Below are positions 15,275 through 24,055 of a stretch of DNA of 35,691 nt, one piece after another. Below the pieces are notes generated by a model that saw only the letters and a program-made list of their open reading frames with translations, searched no databases and was not told the DNA's origin. The translations under genes were made by a program, and so were the position numbers. The stretch is taken from NCBI GenBank assembly GCA_035384565.1, contig DAOOIT010000058.1, positions 1 through 35,691 of the forward strand, given 5' to 3'. Numbering within the stretch: the stretch's first letter is position 1; each line of letters starts with the position of its first letter. This stretch comes from Planctomycetota bacterium. GTDB taxonomy: Bacteria > Planctomycetota > PUPC01 > DSUN01.

Positions 15275-17500
15275 ATGCCTGCCACCGAGCTGAGCTACGA
15301 CGACCGCCTGGCGCTCCTGCGCGAGTGGAAGCTGGCCCAGGTGCGCCAGAAGCGCGAGATGAGCGGCCCGCGCGACGCCGACGAGCAAGGCCAGGTGCCA
15401 CTGCCGCCCGAGGCCGCCGAAGTGGTCGAGGCCGTCAGCGGCTCGGGCGTGCTCGTGCGCGACATCATCCTCAAGGGCTTCGAGGCCAAGCCCAATCACC
15501 CCAGCGGCGGCTTCTTCGGCCCCAGGGCCGTGGGCGAGAACTTCCGCCGACTCCTCAACGCCCACCCCACCCACGTGCACCCCGACAACTCGATGGCCGG
15601 CGTCTACATGGTCAACTTCATGTCCTACCGCAAGCCGGGCTGGAACCCTGACCTCGACTACTCGCACCTGAGGCCTGAGCAGGAGAGGTACGCGCTCGAC
15701 CACGGGATCGGCGGCGTGCAGCACTTCTGCCCCGACCTGCGGATCGGCCTCGACCTCGGCTGGGGCGGGCTGCTCGACAAGGTGCGCCGTTTCCGCCGCG
15801 TGAACCCTCACGCCGCCGAGTTCTACGAGGGCCTCGAGCACGTGCTCCTGGGCATTCAGGGCTGGGTGCGCCGCCACGCGGAGGCCGCCGACACGTTGGC
15901 CGCCGCCGAGCGCCACGCACAACGGCGCGCCAACCTCGAGGCCATCGCCGACATCTGCCGCCGCCAGGCCACCGACCCGCCCGCCACGTTCCGCGAGGCC
16001 TGCCAGTGGCTGGTCTTCTTCCAGGCTGTGGCCAAGATGTTCAACGGCAGTGGCGAGTGGGGCCAGCTCGACGAGTTGCTCCGGCCCTACTACGAGCGCG
16101 ACCGCGCCGCCGGCCGCCTCGAGGACGAGGAGGCCATCTTCCACCTCGCCTGCCTGCTGCTCAGCGAGACCGCCTACATCCAGCTCGGCGGCCCCGACGC
16201 CCAGGGGCGCGACCAGGCCAGCCGCGTGTCGTTCCTCATCCTCGAAGCCGTCCATCGCCTCAGGACGCCCGCGAACATCGGCATCCGCGTGGGCGAGGGC
16301 CTCAGCCCCGAGCTGTTCCGCCGCGGGCTCGAGGTGCTGTTCGAGGACCTGATGGGCTTTCCCAAGTTCGTGGGCGACCGCGCGTGCACCGAGGGCTTCC
16401 TGCGCAACGGCTACCCCGTCGAGGTGGCCCGCACGCGTATCTACGCCGGCTGCCACTGGCTCGCCATCCCAGGCCGCGAATACTGCATGGCCGATATCAT
16501 CAAGATTGACTTCGCCCAGGTGTTCGACGTGGCGCTCAAGGAGATGATGTCCGACGTGGCGGTCGAGCCAGGCGTCGAGGAGCTCTGGCGACGCTTCGAA
16601 CGGCACCTGCGCCGCGCCGTCGAGGTCACCGCCCTGGGCATTGACTTCCACCTGGAGCACATGCACGAGGTCTTCCCCGAACTGGTGCTCGACCTCTTCT
16701 GCCACGGCACGGTGGAGAAGGGCCTCGACGTGACGAACGGCGGGGTGGAGTTCTACGACATCGGGGTGGACGGTGCGTCGTTGGCCACAGTGGCCGACTC
16801 GTTCGCAGCGCTCGAGCAGCGGGTCGAGCGCGAGGGCCGCCTCACGTGGCGCGAGCTGATGGGACACCTGGCGTCGAACTGGGCGGGCGCCGAGGGCGAG
16901 CGCGCGCGGCTGATGATGCGCCACATCCGCCGGTTCGGCAGCGGCGAGTCGCTCGCCGACGAGTGGGCCATCCGCATCGCGCGCACGTTCACCGAGCTGG
17001 TCGCGGCGAAGCCCACGCCGAAGGGCGCGAAGATGATCCCCGGCCTGTTCACGTGGGCGAAGGTGGTGGCCTTCGGCAAGCGTCTGGGCGCCACGCCCAA
17101 CGGCCGCAGGGCCGGCGAGCCCGTGTCGCACGGCCCGAACCCCGAGCCCGGCTTCAACGAGGGCCGGCCGGGCACGCCCACGCAACTGGCCCTGGCCGTG
17201 GCCCTCGTGCAGCCCGGCTACGGCAACACGGCGCCGCTCCAGCTCGACCTCGACCCCGGCCTCGCCGCGACCGCGGAGGGGCTGGCCAAGGTCGAGGCCC
17301 TGATCCGCACGCACTTCGACCTCGGCGGCACGCTGGTCAACATCAACGTCGTGAGCCGCGACACCCTCCTCGACGCCCAGCGCCACCCCGAGCGCCACGC
17401 CGACCTGATCGTGCGCGTCACCGGCTTCAGCGCCTACTTCACCAACCTGTCGCCGGAGCTTCAGCGGTTCGTGGTGGAACGCGTCGTGGGGGGCGACTAG
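15275..17500 (+). CDS. Glycyl radical enzyme of the pyruvate formate-lyase family, atypical active site
   Basis: This 741-residue protein has a PFL-like barrel (about residues 20-600) and a C-terminal glycine radical domain. The radical loop is clear: R-V-T-G-F-S-A-Y-F near the C-terminus, with Gly717 as radical site, preceded by G-G-T-L-V-N-I-N-V-V-S. The thiyl cysteine fits Cys393 in Y-A-G-C-H-W-L-A-I-P-G. Most family members (diol and choline lyases, hydroxyproline dehydratase, arylacetate decarboxylases) have Gly-Cys-x-Glu, and PFL has Cys-Cys; here the base position is Trp. The reaction is therefore not predictable, and simple dehydration seems unlikely. No radical-SAM activase is in the window, although one is needed. 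AGGAG (15259-15263) sits 11 nt before ATG 15275; ATG 15248 is the alternative. The sugar isomerase gene follows in the same direction. It implies anaerobic or microaerobic metabolism. Confidence 0.85.
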   Translation: MPATELSYDDRLALLREWKLAQVRQKREMSGPRDADEQGQVPLPPEAAEVVEAVSGSGVLVRDIILKGFEAKPNHPSGGFFGPRAVGENFRRLLNAHPTHVHPDNSMAGVYMVNFMSYRKPGWNPDLDYSHLRPEQERYALDHGIGGVQHFCPDLRIGLDLGWGGLLDKVRRFRRVNPHAAEFYEGLEHVLLGIQGWVRRHAEAADTLAAAERHAQRRANLEAIADICRRQATDPPATFREACQWLVFFQAVAKMFNGSGEWGQLDELLRPYYERDRAAGRLEDEEAIFHLACLLLSETAYIQLGGPDAQGRDQASRVSFLILEAVHRLRTPANIGIRVGEGLSPELFRRGLEVLFEDLMGFPKFVGDRACTEGFLRNGYPVEVARTRIYAGCHWLAIPGREYCMADIIKIDFAQVFDVALKEMMSDVAVEPGVEELWRRFERHLRRAVEVTALGIDFHLEHMHEVFPELVLDLFCHGTVEKGLDVTNGGVEFYDIGVDGASLATVADSFAALEQRVEREGRLTWRELMGHLASNWAGAEGERARLMMRHIRRFGSGESLADEWAIRIARTFTELVAAKPTPKGAKMIPGLFTWAKVVAFGKRLGATPNGRRAGEPVSHGPNPEPGFNEGRPGTPTQLALAVALVQPGYGNTAPLQLDLDPGLAATAEGLAKVEALIRTHFDLGGTLVNINVVSRDTLLDAQRHPERHADLIVRVTGFSAYFTNLSPELQRFVVERVVGGD

Positions 17501-17518
17501 GCCCGAGGCGTTCGAACA

Positions 17519-17554
17519 GTCGGACCTGTCAGACGTGTCCGACGAGTCCGAGGG
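17519..17554 (+). repeat. Four 9-bp tandem units between the radical enzyme and isomerase genes
   Basis: The units read GTCGGACCT, GTCAGACGT, GTCCGACGA and GTCCGAGGG. A similar period-9 pattern (TGGACAAGA, TGGACACGA, TGGACTCTG) stands at 21417-21443. Confidence 0.55.
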
Positions 17555-17582
17555 GTTTCATTCCTGCGTGGAAGGAGAAAGC

Positions 17583-18353
17583 ATGTCGAAGGTGCCGGTC
17601 GCTTTGCAGCTCTTCTCGGTGCGGGGCGAGTGCCAGAAGGACCTCGCGGCCACGCTCAAGGCCGTGGCCGGCCTGGGCTACGTGGGCGCCGAGCCCTGGG
17701 GCTATGGCGGCGACAAGCTCGAGTGGATGGGCCATCCCGTCAAGGCCATCCGCAAGATGTACGACGACAACGGCCTGGCCTGCTGCGGCATCCACCTGGC
17801 CACGGGCGCGCTGATGGGCGACAACCTGGCCCGCACGATCGAGTTCAACCAGGTGCTCGGCAACCGCTTCCTCATCATCGCCGCCGACAAGCCGCGGATG
17901 TCGTCCGTCGCCACCATTGCCGAGCTGGCCGGCATCCTCAATCGCGCTGCCGAGAAGCTCCAGCCGCTCGGGATGTTCAGCGGCTATCACGCGCACGGGT
18001 TCGATTTCGCCATGGTCGAGGGGCAAATCGCTTGGGACCGCCTGTTCAGCCAGACGCGGCCCGACGTGATCATGCAGATGGACATCGGCAACTGTGCGGG
18101 CGGGGGCGGCGACCCGATCGCCACGCTGCGCAAGTTCCCCGGCCGCGCCCGCTCGGTGCACCTGAAGGACTTCGGCGGCCCCGAGGACTCGGTCATCGGC
18201 GAGGGAAAGGCCGACTGGCCGACGATTTTCGACCTGTGCGAGAAGCAGCACCGCACCGAGTGGTACGTGGTCGAGGAAGGGAGCCGCGACGGGTTGGGCT
18301 TCGCCATCTCGGGCCGCAGCTTCCAGGCCCTGCGCAAGATGGGCAAGTGCTAG
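17583..18353 (+). CDS. Sugar phosphate isomerase/epimerase (xylose-isomerase-like TIM barrel)
   Basis: This 256-residue AP-endonuclease-2-fold TIM barrel is typical of sugar isomerases and epimerases. It opens with V-A-L-Q-L-F-S-V-R. The expected metal-binding positions are covered by G-Y-H-A-H-G-F-D-F, Q-M-D-I-G-N, S-V-H-L-K-D-F and Y-V-V-E-E-G. No signal peptide is seen, although planctomycete relatives are often exported. It lies 82 nt after the glycyl radical enzyme stop with AAGGAG (17572-17577) just before ATG 17583, so it is probably co-transcribed. It may supply or consume the radical enzyme's substrate. The specific sugar is not known. Confidence 0.85.
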   Translation: MSKVPVALQLFSVRGECQKDLAATLKAVAGLGYVGAEPWGYGGDKLEWMGHPVKAIRKMYDDNGLACCGIHLATGALMGDNLARTIEFNQVLGNRFLIIAADKPRMSSVATIAELAGILNRAAEKLQPLGMFSGYHAHGFDFAMVEGQIAWDRLFSQTRPDVIMQMDIGNCAGGGGDPIATLRKFPGRARSVHLKDFGGPEDSVIGEGKADWPTIFDLCEKQHRTEWYVVEEGSRDGLGFAISGRSFQALRKMGKC

Positions 18354-18357
18354 CCGA

Positions 18358-18370
18358 GCACTCGTAGTGC
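18358..18370. terminator. Short hairpin between convergent genes
   Basis: GCACT-CGT-AGTGC lies 5 nt after the isomerase stop, in the 78-nt gap before the end of the oxidoreductase gene. It could serve as a weak bidirectional terminator. There is no T-run. Confidence 0.4.
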
Positions 18371-18431
18371 GGACCTCAGCCCGTGCCTTCGCGCGCGAAT
18401 CGCCGCTCCGAGGGGCGGCCTGGGGGCCACA

Positions 18432-21281
18432 CTACAAACCTGGCTCGCCCGCCACGCGCCGGGCGTAGGCGCGCACGTAAGCGCGCTCGTCTTTCGCGTG
18501 GCGCTCGGCGATATCGGGGCGCGGTTTGCCCAGCCTTGCGAGGGCCTCAGCGGCGGCCAGGTCGAGCTGCCAGCGTGCGTCCTCGCGCACGGGGTTCCCG
18601 CCCGGACTGCTCACCTGGAGAATCCGCTCGGCAGGGAGGTCCATCCGCTCGACGAGTGCGTTGAGGGCTGGGACGGCGTTGTCGTCGCCGATGCGGCCCA
18701 GCGCGCGCACGGCGGCGATGAGGGAGTCGAGGTCGGCCCCGCGGTCCTCCAGCACCTGGCACAGCTCAGGCACGGCCTGGCGGTCGCCGATGCGGCCGAG
18801 GAGCACAGCGGCGGAGCGCCACAGGGGGGCCGTCTTGCGGCCTTCGGGCGCCTCGGCGCGGCGCTCGGCGAGGGCGGCGCGCAGCTCGGGCGCGGCCTCG
18901 GGCCGCCGCAGCATGGCCAGCGCCACCGACGCCCAGAAGCGCGTGGCCGGCTTCTCGGCCCTGGCGGCGTCGAGCAGCAGCGGCAACGCCTCGTCGCCCT
19001 TGCGGATGAGGTCCCACGTCGCCTCCGACGTCCGGTCGGTGCCGAGTTGTGTGATGCGCTCGGCCGAGGGGAGCGCGGGCACCTGGGGCGGCAGCCAACT
19101 GCTGTCGTGCAGGGCGGCCTCGATCTTGGCTGGCTCGGGCAGCTTCGGCTGCTCGCGCGGGCCGAGCGCGCCGGACGCGAGCAGCACGGCCTGGAGGTCG
19201 ACCACGGGAAGCTGCCGCGGCGTGAGGCCCCGCTTCGCGGCCAGGGCGGCGGCCACGCCGGCTGCCTCGCCGATGCGCTGGAGGTCGCGCTGCATGCGGA
19301 GCTGGTTGTGCGCGTCGTGCGTCATCGAGAGCGCGCGACAGGCCATCAGCAGCCCCTCGATGCCTGCCGGCAGCAGGCAGCGATAGGGGATTTCGCAGCC
19401 GAAGCACCGGCTCCAGTTGCCCAGCAGCCACACCCACAGCATCGCCTCGTCGCTCTCGTTCTCGTAGTCGAACCCGTGGTTGTCATAGTGCGAATAGGCG
19501 TAGGCGATAACGTCGGGGAACTGGCGGCCTTCGATCTCGTCGGCCATCGTGAGGCGGTAGTCGCCCACCACTTGGCGGCTGTTGCGCAGGCCAAGGATCG
19601 GCGCGATATAGACCAAGCGGTTCTTCGCGTCGAAGCGCTCACGCCAGTAGTGGCCCAGCGCATGGCGGCGGGCGCGGGTGAGGTCCACGGGGTCGGTCGG
19701 GTCGCAGTAGCCTGCGTCGAAGTTCGTGATGAGCAGCTTGCCGTCGTCGCCGAGACGGCCTGCGGCCAGCGAAAAGGCGTGGGGCAGCCCGTCGGTGGCG
19801 CGGCCGAAAGTGAACTCAGCGCCCGCCATCGCCGCCACGTCGCCGTCGCCCGTGGCGTCCACGAACACCTTCGCCCGATACGTCGCGTTGCCCTCGGGGC
19901 CGGCGGCCACGACAGCGCGCAGGCGCCGTGCGGTGCCCGGGCCATCCGTGCGCGATGGCAGGCTGCTCGGGGCCGATTCGGCCTGGACGCCTGTGATCGT
20001 GGCGTTGTAGACGAGTTCGACTCCCGCTTCGGCGGCCATGAGTTCGAGGGCGACCTTTTTCGCCTCGGGATGGAAGCCCGCGGCCGGGCCGAAGAGGGGC
20101 GCCAGCTCGGCCACGCGGCGGTCCAGTTCGTCCTGGAGCCCGCCCGCCACGCCGTGGTAGTACGAGTGGATTCCGCCGCCCGTGCCGATGCCGCCCAGGC
20201 AGGTGCTCTGCTCGATGAGCACCGTCTTCGCCCCCTGTCGCGCCGCCGCGATGGCGGCCAGCGCGCCCCCCGTGCCGCCGCCGCACACCACCACGTCGGC
20301 CTGGTGGGCCGGGGGCGCCACGCGCGAGGGGGCGCCCACGTGCCGTTGGCTCGCCTCGGGCAACTTGTCCAACGCCTCGGCCAGTCCGGCCGCGGCGTCC
20401 TCGCCGATGGCAAGCCGCTCGGCAAGCGTCAGGGCGCGCGCTGTGCGGCCCGTCGCACGCCACGAGCCGGCGGCGAAGAGGTTTCCGACATCCGAGCGCT
20501 CGCACCACCATTGGCGGCGGTCATCGCCCACGCTGTTGAGGGGGTAGGGCTCAACCCCCACGCTGGTGACCAGGGCCTTGGCAAAGGCGTCGCCCGAGTC
20601 ACGCAGGTGGCGCAACAGATCGGGCAGGGCGCGGCGCGCGAGGTGCACGTCGCACGCGCTCAGGCCGAACTCCACGGCCACCTCGCCCGGCCATGCGGTG
20701 GCCCGCACCACCACGTCGTGGACGCCGCCCACACTCCCCAGCCGCACGGGTGCGGCGGGCCGTCCGCTCCCGAAGCCGTTGAGGACGACCGTCTGCCGCG
20801 CGGCGCCGCGGAACGGCTTCAGGTCGCGGGCGCCCGCCAGGCGCCACACGAGCGCGTTCTCTGTCGCGTCGAGAAACGCCCGCGCGCGGACGGCCATCTC
20901 GCCCGACTTTGTGCCTACCGACACGGCGGCGAGGGTGCCCTCCTCCTCGTCCTCAGCCACGGCCACGGGCTGGGCGTGGAGCAGCACCTCGATGCCCGCC
21001 CGGGCCGCCTCGCGGTCGAGCAGCATCTCGGCGATGGTGGGGTCCACCGCGCCCGTGGGGCAACCCGCGGCAGTCATGGCCCCGGCGAGCCAGCGCGCTG
21101 TGTCGCACGTCACCTCGCCAAGTTCCACGTGGAACGCCCACGCCACCTCCCACCCCAACACCGGCCTTCGCTCGATGAGGGCCACGCGATGGCCCTTGAG
21201 CGCCAGGCTCCGCGCCGCCGCGAAGCCGCACAGCCCCCCGCTCAGCACCGCCACGTCGTAACAGGTGTCAGGATCGAACAT
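18432..21281 (-). CDS. Tandem FAD-dependent oxidoreductase fused to a HEAT-like repeat domain
   Basis: This 949-residue protein has two FAD/NAD-binding units of the FAD_oxidored (PF12831) kind. The first starts at residue 9 with D-V-A-V-L-S-G-G-L-C-G and keeps an acidic strand end (L-I-E-R-R). The second starts near residue 326 with D-V-V-V-C-G-G-G-T-G-G and has V-L-I-E-Q, C-L-G-G-I-G-T-G-G and F-V-D-A-T-G-D-G-D. The first unit's dinucleotide loop is poorer, and it may be a degenerate duplicate. From about residue 724 to the end, helical repeats (A-L-P-L-L-L-D-A-A, A-V-P-E-L-C-Q-V-L, A-V-P-A-L-N-A-L-V) indicate HEAT/PBS-lyase-like repeats. No signal peptide is obvious. ATG 21281 follows GGAG by 7 nt. 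Substrate and partner are unknown. Confidence 0.85.
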   Translation of the reverse strand: MFDPDTCYDVAVLSGGLCGFAAARSLALKGHRVALIERRPVLGWEVAWAFHVELGEVTCDTARWLAGAMTAAGCPTGAVDPTIAEMLLDREAARAGIEVLLHAQPVAVAEDEEEGTLAAVSVGTKSGEMAVRARAFLDATENALVWRLAGARDLKPFRGAARQTVVLNGFGSGRPAAPVRLGSVGGVHDVVVRATAWPGEVAVEFGLSACDVHLARRALPDLLRHLRDSGDAFAKALVTSVGVEPYPLNSVGDDRRQWWCERSDVGNLFAAGSWRATGRTARALTLAERLAIGEDAAAGLAEALDKLPEASQRHVGAPSRVAPPAHQADVVVCGGGTGGALAAIAAARQGAKTVLIEQSTCLGGIGTGGGIHSYYHGVAGGLQDELDRRVAELAPLFGPAAGFHPEAKKVALELMAAEAGVELVYNATITGVQAESAPSSLPSRTDGPGTARRLRAVVAAGPEGNATYRAKVFVDATGDGDVAAMAGAEFTFGRATDGLPHAFSLAAGRLGDDGKLLITNFDAGYCDPTDPVDLTRARRHALGHYWRERFDAKNRLVYIAPILGLRNSRQVVGDYRLTMADEIEGRQFPDVIAYAYSHYDNHGFDYENESDEAMLWVWLLGNWSRCFGCEIPYRCLLPAGIEGLLMACRALSMTHDAHNQLRMQRDLQRIGEAAGVAAALAAKRGLTPRQLPVVDLQAVLLASGALGPREQPKLPEPAKIEAALHDSSWLPPQVPALPSAERITQLGTDRTSEATWDLIRKGDEALPLLLDAARAEKPATRFWASVALAMLRRPEAAPELRAALAERRAEAPEGRKTAPLWRSAAVLLGRIGDRQAVPELCQVLEDRGADLDSLIAAVRALGRIGDDNAVPALNALVERMDLPAERILQVSSPGGNPVREDARWQLDLAAAEALARLGKPRPDIAERHAKDERAYVRAYARRVAGEPGL

Positions 21282-21325
21282 CGTTCGCTCCGAACGTAGG
21301 TTCCAAGGTCCGCTCCCGACGGGCG

Positions 21326-21354
21326 AATCTACAGCCACGCCCCGCCGATTGCAA
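21326..21354 (-). promoter_or_regulatory. Possible promoter of the FAD oxidoreductase gene
   Basis: Read on the minus strand: TTGCAA (21354-21349), a 17-nt spacer, then TAGATT (21331-21326). The match is moderate. It sits about 45 nt upstream of ATG 21281. Confidence 0.4.
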
Positions 21355-21390
21355 GCACGGAACCGCGCCGGCACGCCGCCGCGTCTATGG

Positions 21391-21443
21391 TGCCCATCCT
21401 GCCCATCGTCGGGCGGTGGACAAGATGGACACGATGGACTCTG
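21391..21443. repeat. Period-9 repeats in the divergent promoter region
   Basis: Two units TGCCCATCC and TGCCCATCG (21391-21408) are followed by TGGACAAGA, TGGACACGA and TGGACTCTG (21417-21443). The -35 hexamer of the amidohydrolase promoter lies inside the second block. Confidence 0.5.
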
Positions 21444-21454
21444 TGGGCTACAAT
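21426..21454 (+). promoter_or_regulatory. Promoter of the amidohydrolase gene
   Basis: TGGACA (21426-21431), a 17-nt spacer, then TACAAT (21449-21454); each hexamer matches 5 of 6. The predicted start is near 21461, 38 nt before the ATG. Confidence 0.6.
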
Positions 21455-21498
21455 GAACGCCGCGTTGCCAGGCCCCAGGCTACCCAGGGAGAGCCCAC

Positions 21499-22281
21499 AT
21501 GGTGATTGATTGCCACGTGCACTACGACGGCAAGCCCGGCGAACTCGACAGCCTGCTGCGCGTCTGTGACGCGGTCGGCACGGACAAGTGCGTCGTCTTC
21601 TCCTGCGAGTCGAACGACGCGGTGCTTGCCGCCGCCCAGGCCCACCCCGACCGCCTCATCCCCTTCGCCTACTTCGCCCTCGGCACAGACCCCACGCTGC
21701 GCATCAACCAATTCCACGAGCGCGGCTTCCGCGGCATCAAGTTCATCTTCCCCCGCGCCGCCTACAACGCGCCCCAGTACCACGAGGTCTATCGCCGCAT
21801 GGAGGAGCGCGGCATGGCCGCCCTCTTCCACCTCGGCATCGTGGCCCGCCGCCGCGACATGCAGCCCGACGACAACGACTCCAACCGCTGCCGCCCCATC
21901 CACCTCGACCACATTGCCAGGCTCTTCCCGCGGCTGAGCATCCTCGGCGCCCACTTTGGCAACCCCTGGTACGAAGAGGCCGCCATGGCCGCCCGCTGGA
22001 ATGCAAACCTCTGGTTCGACCTCTCCGGCTCCAGCCTCAAGGCCAAGAGCCCCGAGTTCTTCCGCGCGCTCCTCTGGTGGGACAGGGCTGGGCACCCCTA
22101 CACCGGCCACGGCGGCAAGCACCCCTTCGACAAGATCTGCTACGGCACCGACGTCGCCCACGAGTGGATGGCCGACGTGCGCCACGACTACCAGGTTCTG
22201 CTCGACGGCATGGGCGTGCCGCCGGAATACCGCTCCAAGATCATGGGCGGCAATGCCTCCGAGTACCTGGGCCTCGGGTAG
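21499..22281 (+). CDS. Amidohydrolase family 2 (TIM-barrel metal-dependent hydrolase)
   Basis: This 260-residue protein belongs to the Amidohydro_2/PF04909 group, which includes decarboxylases and lactone or amide hydrolases. The metal motif H-x-H is at residues 6-8 (D-C-H-V-H). L-F-H-L-G-I gives the next histidine, I-L-G-A-H-F-G-N another, and C-Y-G-T-D-V-A the final aspartate. The C-terminal I-M-G-G-N-A motif is typical. It is cytoplasmic. GGGAGAG lies just before ATG 21499, and a promoter is visible at 21426-21454. The following glycosyltransferase lies about 130 nt downstream on the same strand and may or may not share the transcript. Confidence 0.88.
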   Translation: MVIDCHVHYDGKPGELDSLLRVCDAVGTDKCVVFSCESNDAVLAAAQAHPDRLIPFAYFALGTDPTLRINQFHERGFRGIKFIFPRAAYNAPQYHEVYRRMEERGMAALFHLGIVARRRDMQPDDNDSNRCRPIHLDHIARLFPRLSILGAHFGNPWYEEAAMAARWNANLWFDLSGSSLKAKSPEFFRALLWWDRAGHPYTGHGGKHPFDKICYGTDVAHEWMADVRHDYQVLLDGMGVPPEYRSKIMGGNASEYLGLG

Positions 22282-22412
22282 GCCATCGCTGTGCATCACC
22301 TTCGCCACTCCTGCTTGCCGGACCGCGGCGTTTCTGCTTGGATAGATAGTGCCGGCCACCCGTGACCTGATTGCCCGCCGGCCGGCCGGGCGAAGCCGTA
22401 GGGGAGCTGATC

Positions 22413-24047
22413 TTGCAGGACCGAGTGACCCCGCGCGTGGCGGTCGCGGCGATCGTGGGCATGACGCTGCTGGCCCTCGTGCCGTCGCTCTTCACGCGCG
22501 AGCCGTGGAACCCGGACGAGCCGCGCGCGGCCGAGGTGGCGCGCGAGATGATCGTCCTCAATAACTACCTCGTGCCGCACCTCAACGGCCAGCCCTACTC
22601 CGATAAGCCGCCGATGTTCTACTGGCTCGCGGTCGGTTTCTGGAAGGCCGGCGCGGGCCTGAACTCGGGCCGGCTGGTCTCGGTGCTCGCGACGATGGGG
22701 ATGGCGCTCACCCTCTACGCGCTGGGACGGCGGCTGCATTCGCCCGCCCTTGGGCTCCTGGCCGCGACCATCACCCTCTCGAGTCTGCTGGTGGCGATGA
22801 TCTGCCGCTACGGCGTGCTCGACCCGCTCCTTACCCTCTTCACCACGCTGAGCATCGCTTGCGCGGTGCGGGCATTCGAGGGCGGCCCGGGGCTCGGCCG
22901 CTGGTGGCTGGCCGCGTACGGGGCGGCGGCCCTGGCGCTGCTCACGAAGGGCCCCGTGGGGGTCGCGGTGCCGCTCCTGGTCAGCGCGGCCTACGGCGCC
23001 GCGCGCCGCCGCGAGGTGCGCAAGGGCGGCTGGTGGCACCTGGCCGGCGCGGCGCTCCTTGCGGGCCTGATCGCGGCGTGGCTCGTGCCGGCTTGCCTCT
23101 CCGGCGGCAGGGCCTACGCCCACGACATCCTTTTCCAGCAGACGGCCGGCCGCATCGCCGAGGGGGCGGCCCATGCCAACTGGGTCTACTTCTACCTGCT
23201 GCAATTCCCGATCTACGCTCTGCCCTGGACGCTGCTCCTCGCGGGGGCGTTGGTGTGGGCGTGGCAGAAGCGCCGCGACCCCGCGGAGCTCCTCGGGGCC
23301 GTGTGGGTCATCGCCGTCCTCGTGTTCTTCTCGCTATTCTCGGGCAAGCGCGAGCGTTACTTGCTGCCGCTCATGCCGGGAGCCGGCCTGCTGTGCGCCC
23401 GCTATATCGTCGGCATCATCCGCGAAGAGCACGCGCCACTGCGCTGGCACCAGGGACTGTGGAGGGCCACGTTCGTCCTCATCGTCCTCGCCGCCGTGGG
23501 CGGAGGCATGGAGATCCTGGACTTCGCGAAGGACCCCGAGGTGCTGGCCGAGCTGAAGTCGCTGATCACGCCTCCAGCGGTTGCGGGCGTGGTGGCCGCG
23601 GGGGTTGCGATGCTCGCCGTGTGCGTCTACGGCCTGCGACTCCCCCGGGGCGCAGCGGGCGAGGTGCGGCGGGTCCTCGCCGTGGTCGCCGCCGTGGCCG
23701 TGCTCTCGCTCTGCTTCGACCTGGCGGCTGCGCCGATTCTCAACCAGTTCAGGTCCGGGGGCGAACTCGTCCGGCGGGCAGGCGTCGCCCTGTCGGGCGC
23801 GGAGGAGGTGTACCAGTACCAGGACGATTTCAACGGGACCCTCAACCTCTTCACGCGCCGCCTTCACATGCCGGAGCTGAAGGACGAGAAGGCCCTCAGG
23901 GCCGTGCTTGAGTCGGGGCGCAGGGTGGCCGTGGTCATCAAGGAGCGCGATGCCGAAGCGCTGAAAGGCGCGATGCCCTTCCGCGTGGTGGCGACGCGCC
24001 TCGTGCTGCACCGCCCGGTGAGCATCATCGCCAACTGGAAGCCGTAG
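22413..24047 (+). CDS. Glycosyltransferase family 39 (ArnT/dolichyl-phosphate-mannosyltransferase-like) membrane protein
   Basis: This 544-residue polytopic membrane protein should transfer a sugar from a polyprenyl-phosphate donor to lipid or protein on the outer face of the membrane. The first loop holds the catalytic N-P-D-E-P-R-A-A-E-V-A-R-E-M. The family signature P-H-L-N-G-Q-P-Y-S-D-K-P-P-M-F-Y-W-L follows. About ten to twelve hydrophobic helices are visible, and the C-terminal 100 residues are soluble. I chose TTG 22413 because GGGGAG ends 7 nt before it. The frame stays open to a TTG at 22371. Only 8 nt separate its stop from the end of the convergent kinase-like gene, and no terminator is seen between them. 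Confidence 0.85.
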   Translation: MQDRVTPRVAVAAIVGMTLLALVPSLFTREPWNPDEPRAAEVAREMIVLNNYLVPHLNGQPYSDKPPMFYWLAVGFWKAGAGLNSGRLVSVLATMGMALTLYALGRRLHSPALGLLAATITLSSLLVAMICRYGVLDPLLTLFTTLSIACAVRAFEGGPGLGRWWLAAYGAAALALLTKGPVGVAVPLLVSAAYGAARRREVRKGGWWHLAGAALLAGLIAAWLVPACLSGGRAYAHDILFQQTAGRIAEGAAHANWVYFYLLQFPIYALPWTLLLAGALVWAWQKRRDPAELLGAVWVIAVLVFFSLFSGKRERYLLPLMPGAGLLCARYIVGIIREEHAPLRWHQGLWRATFVLIVLAAVGGGMEILDFAKDPEVLAELKSLITPPAVAGVVAAGVAMLAVCVYGLRLPRGAAGEVRRVLAVVAAVAVLSLCFDLAAAPILNQFRSGGELVRRAGVALSGAEEVYQYQDDFNGTLNLFTRRLHMPELKDEKALRAVLESGRRVAVVIKERDAEALKGAMPFRVVATRLVLHRPVSIIANWKP

Positions 24048-24055
24048 GAGGAGAA

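Noticed and set aside
15257..17398. A 713-codon frame antisense to the glycyl radical enzyme
   Set aside because: No recognisable domain; the plus-strand product has the complete glycyl radical signature.
19921..19990. A possible further in-frame repeat in the FAD gene (around S-R-T-D-G-P-G-T-A-R-R)
   Set aside because: A GCCATC/GATGGC 6-bp hairpin is present and the residues look inserted, but no second copy exists in the window, so I cannot support it as a repeat.
18498..21299. A 933-codon open frame antisense to the FAD oxidoreductase
   Set aside because: Same GC effect. The translated text is rich in His, Arg, Gln and Gly without motifs, while the minus-strand frame has two Rossmann motifs.
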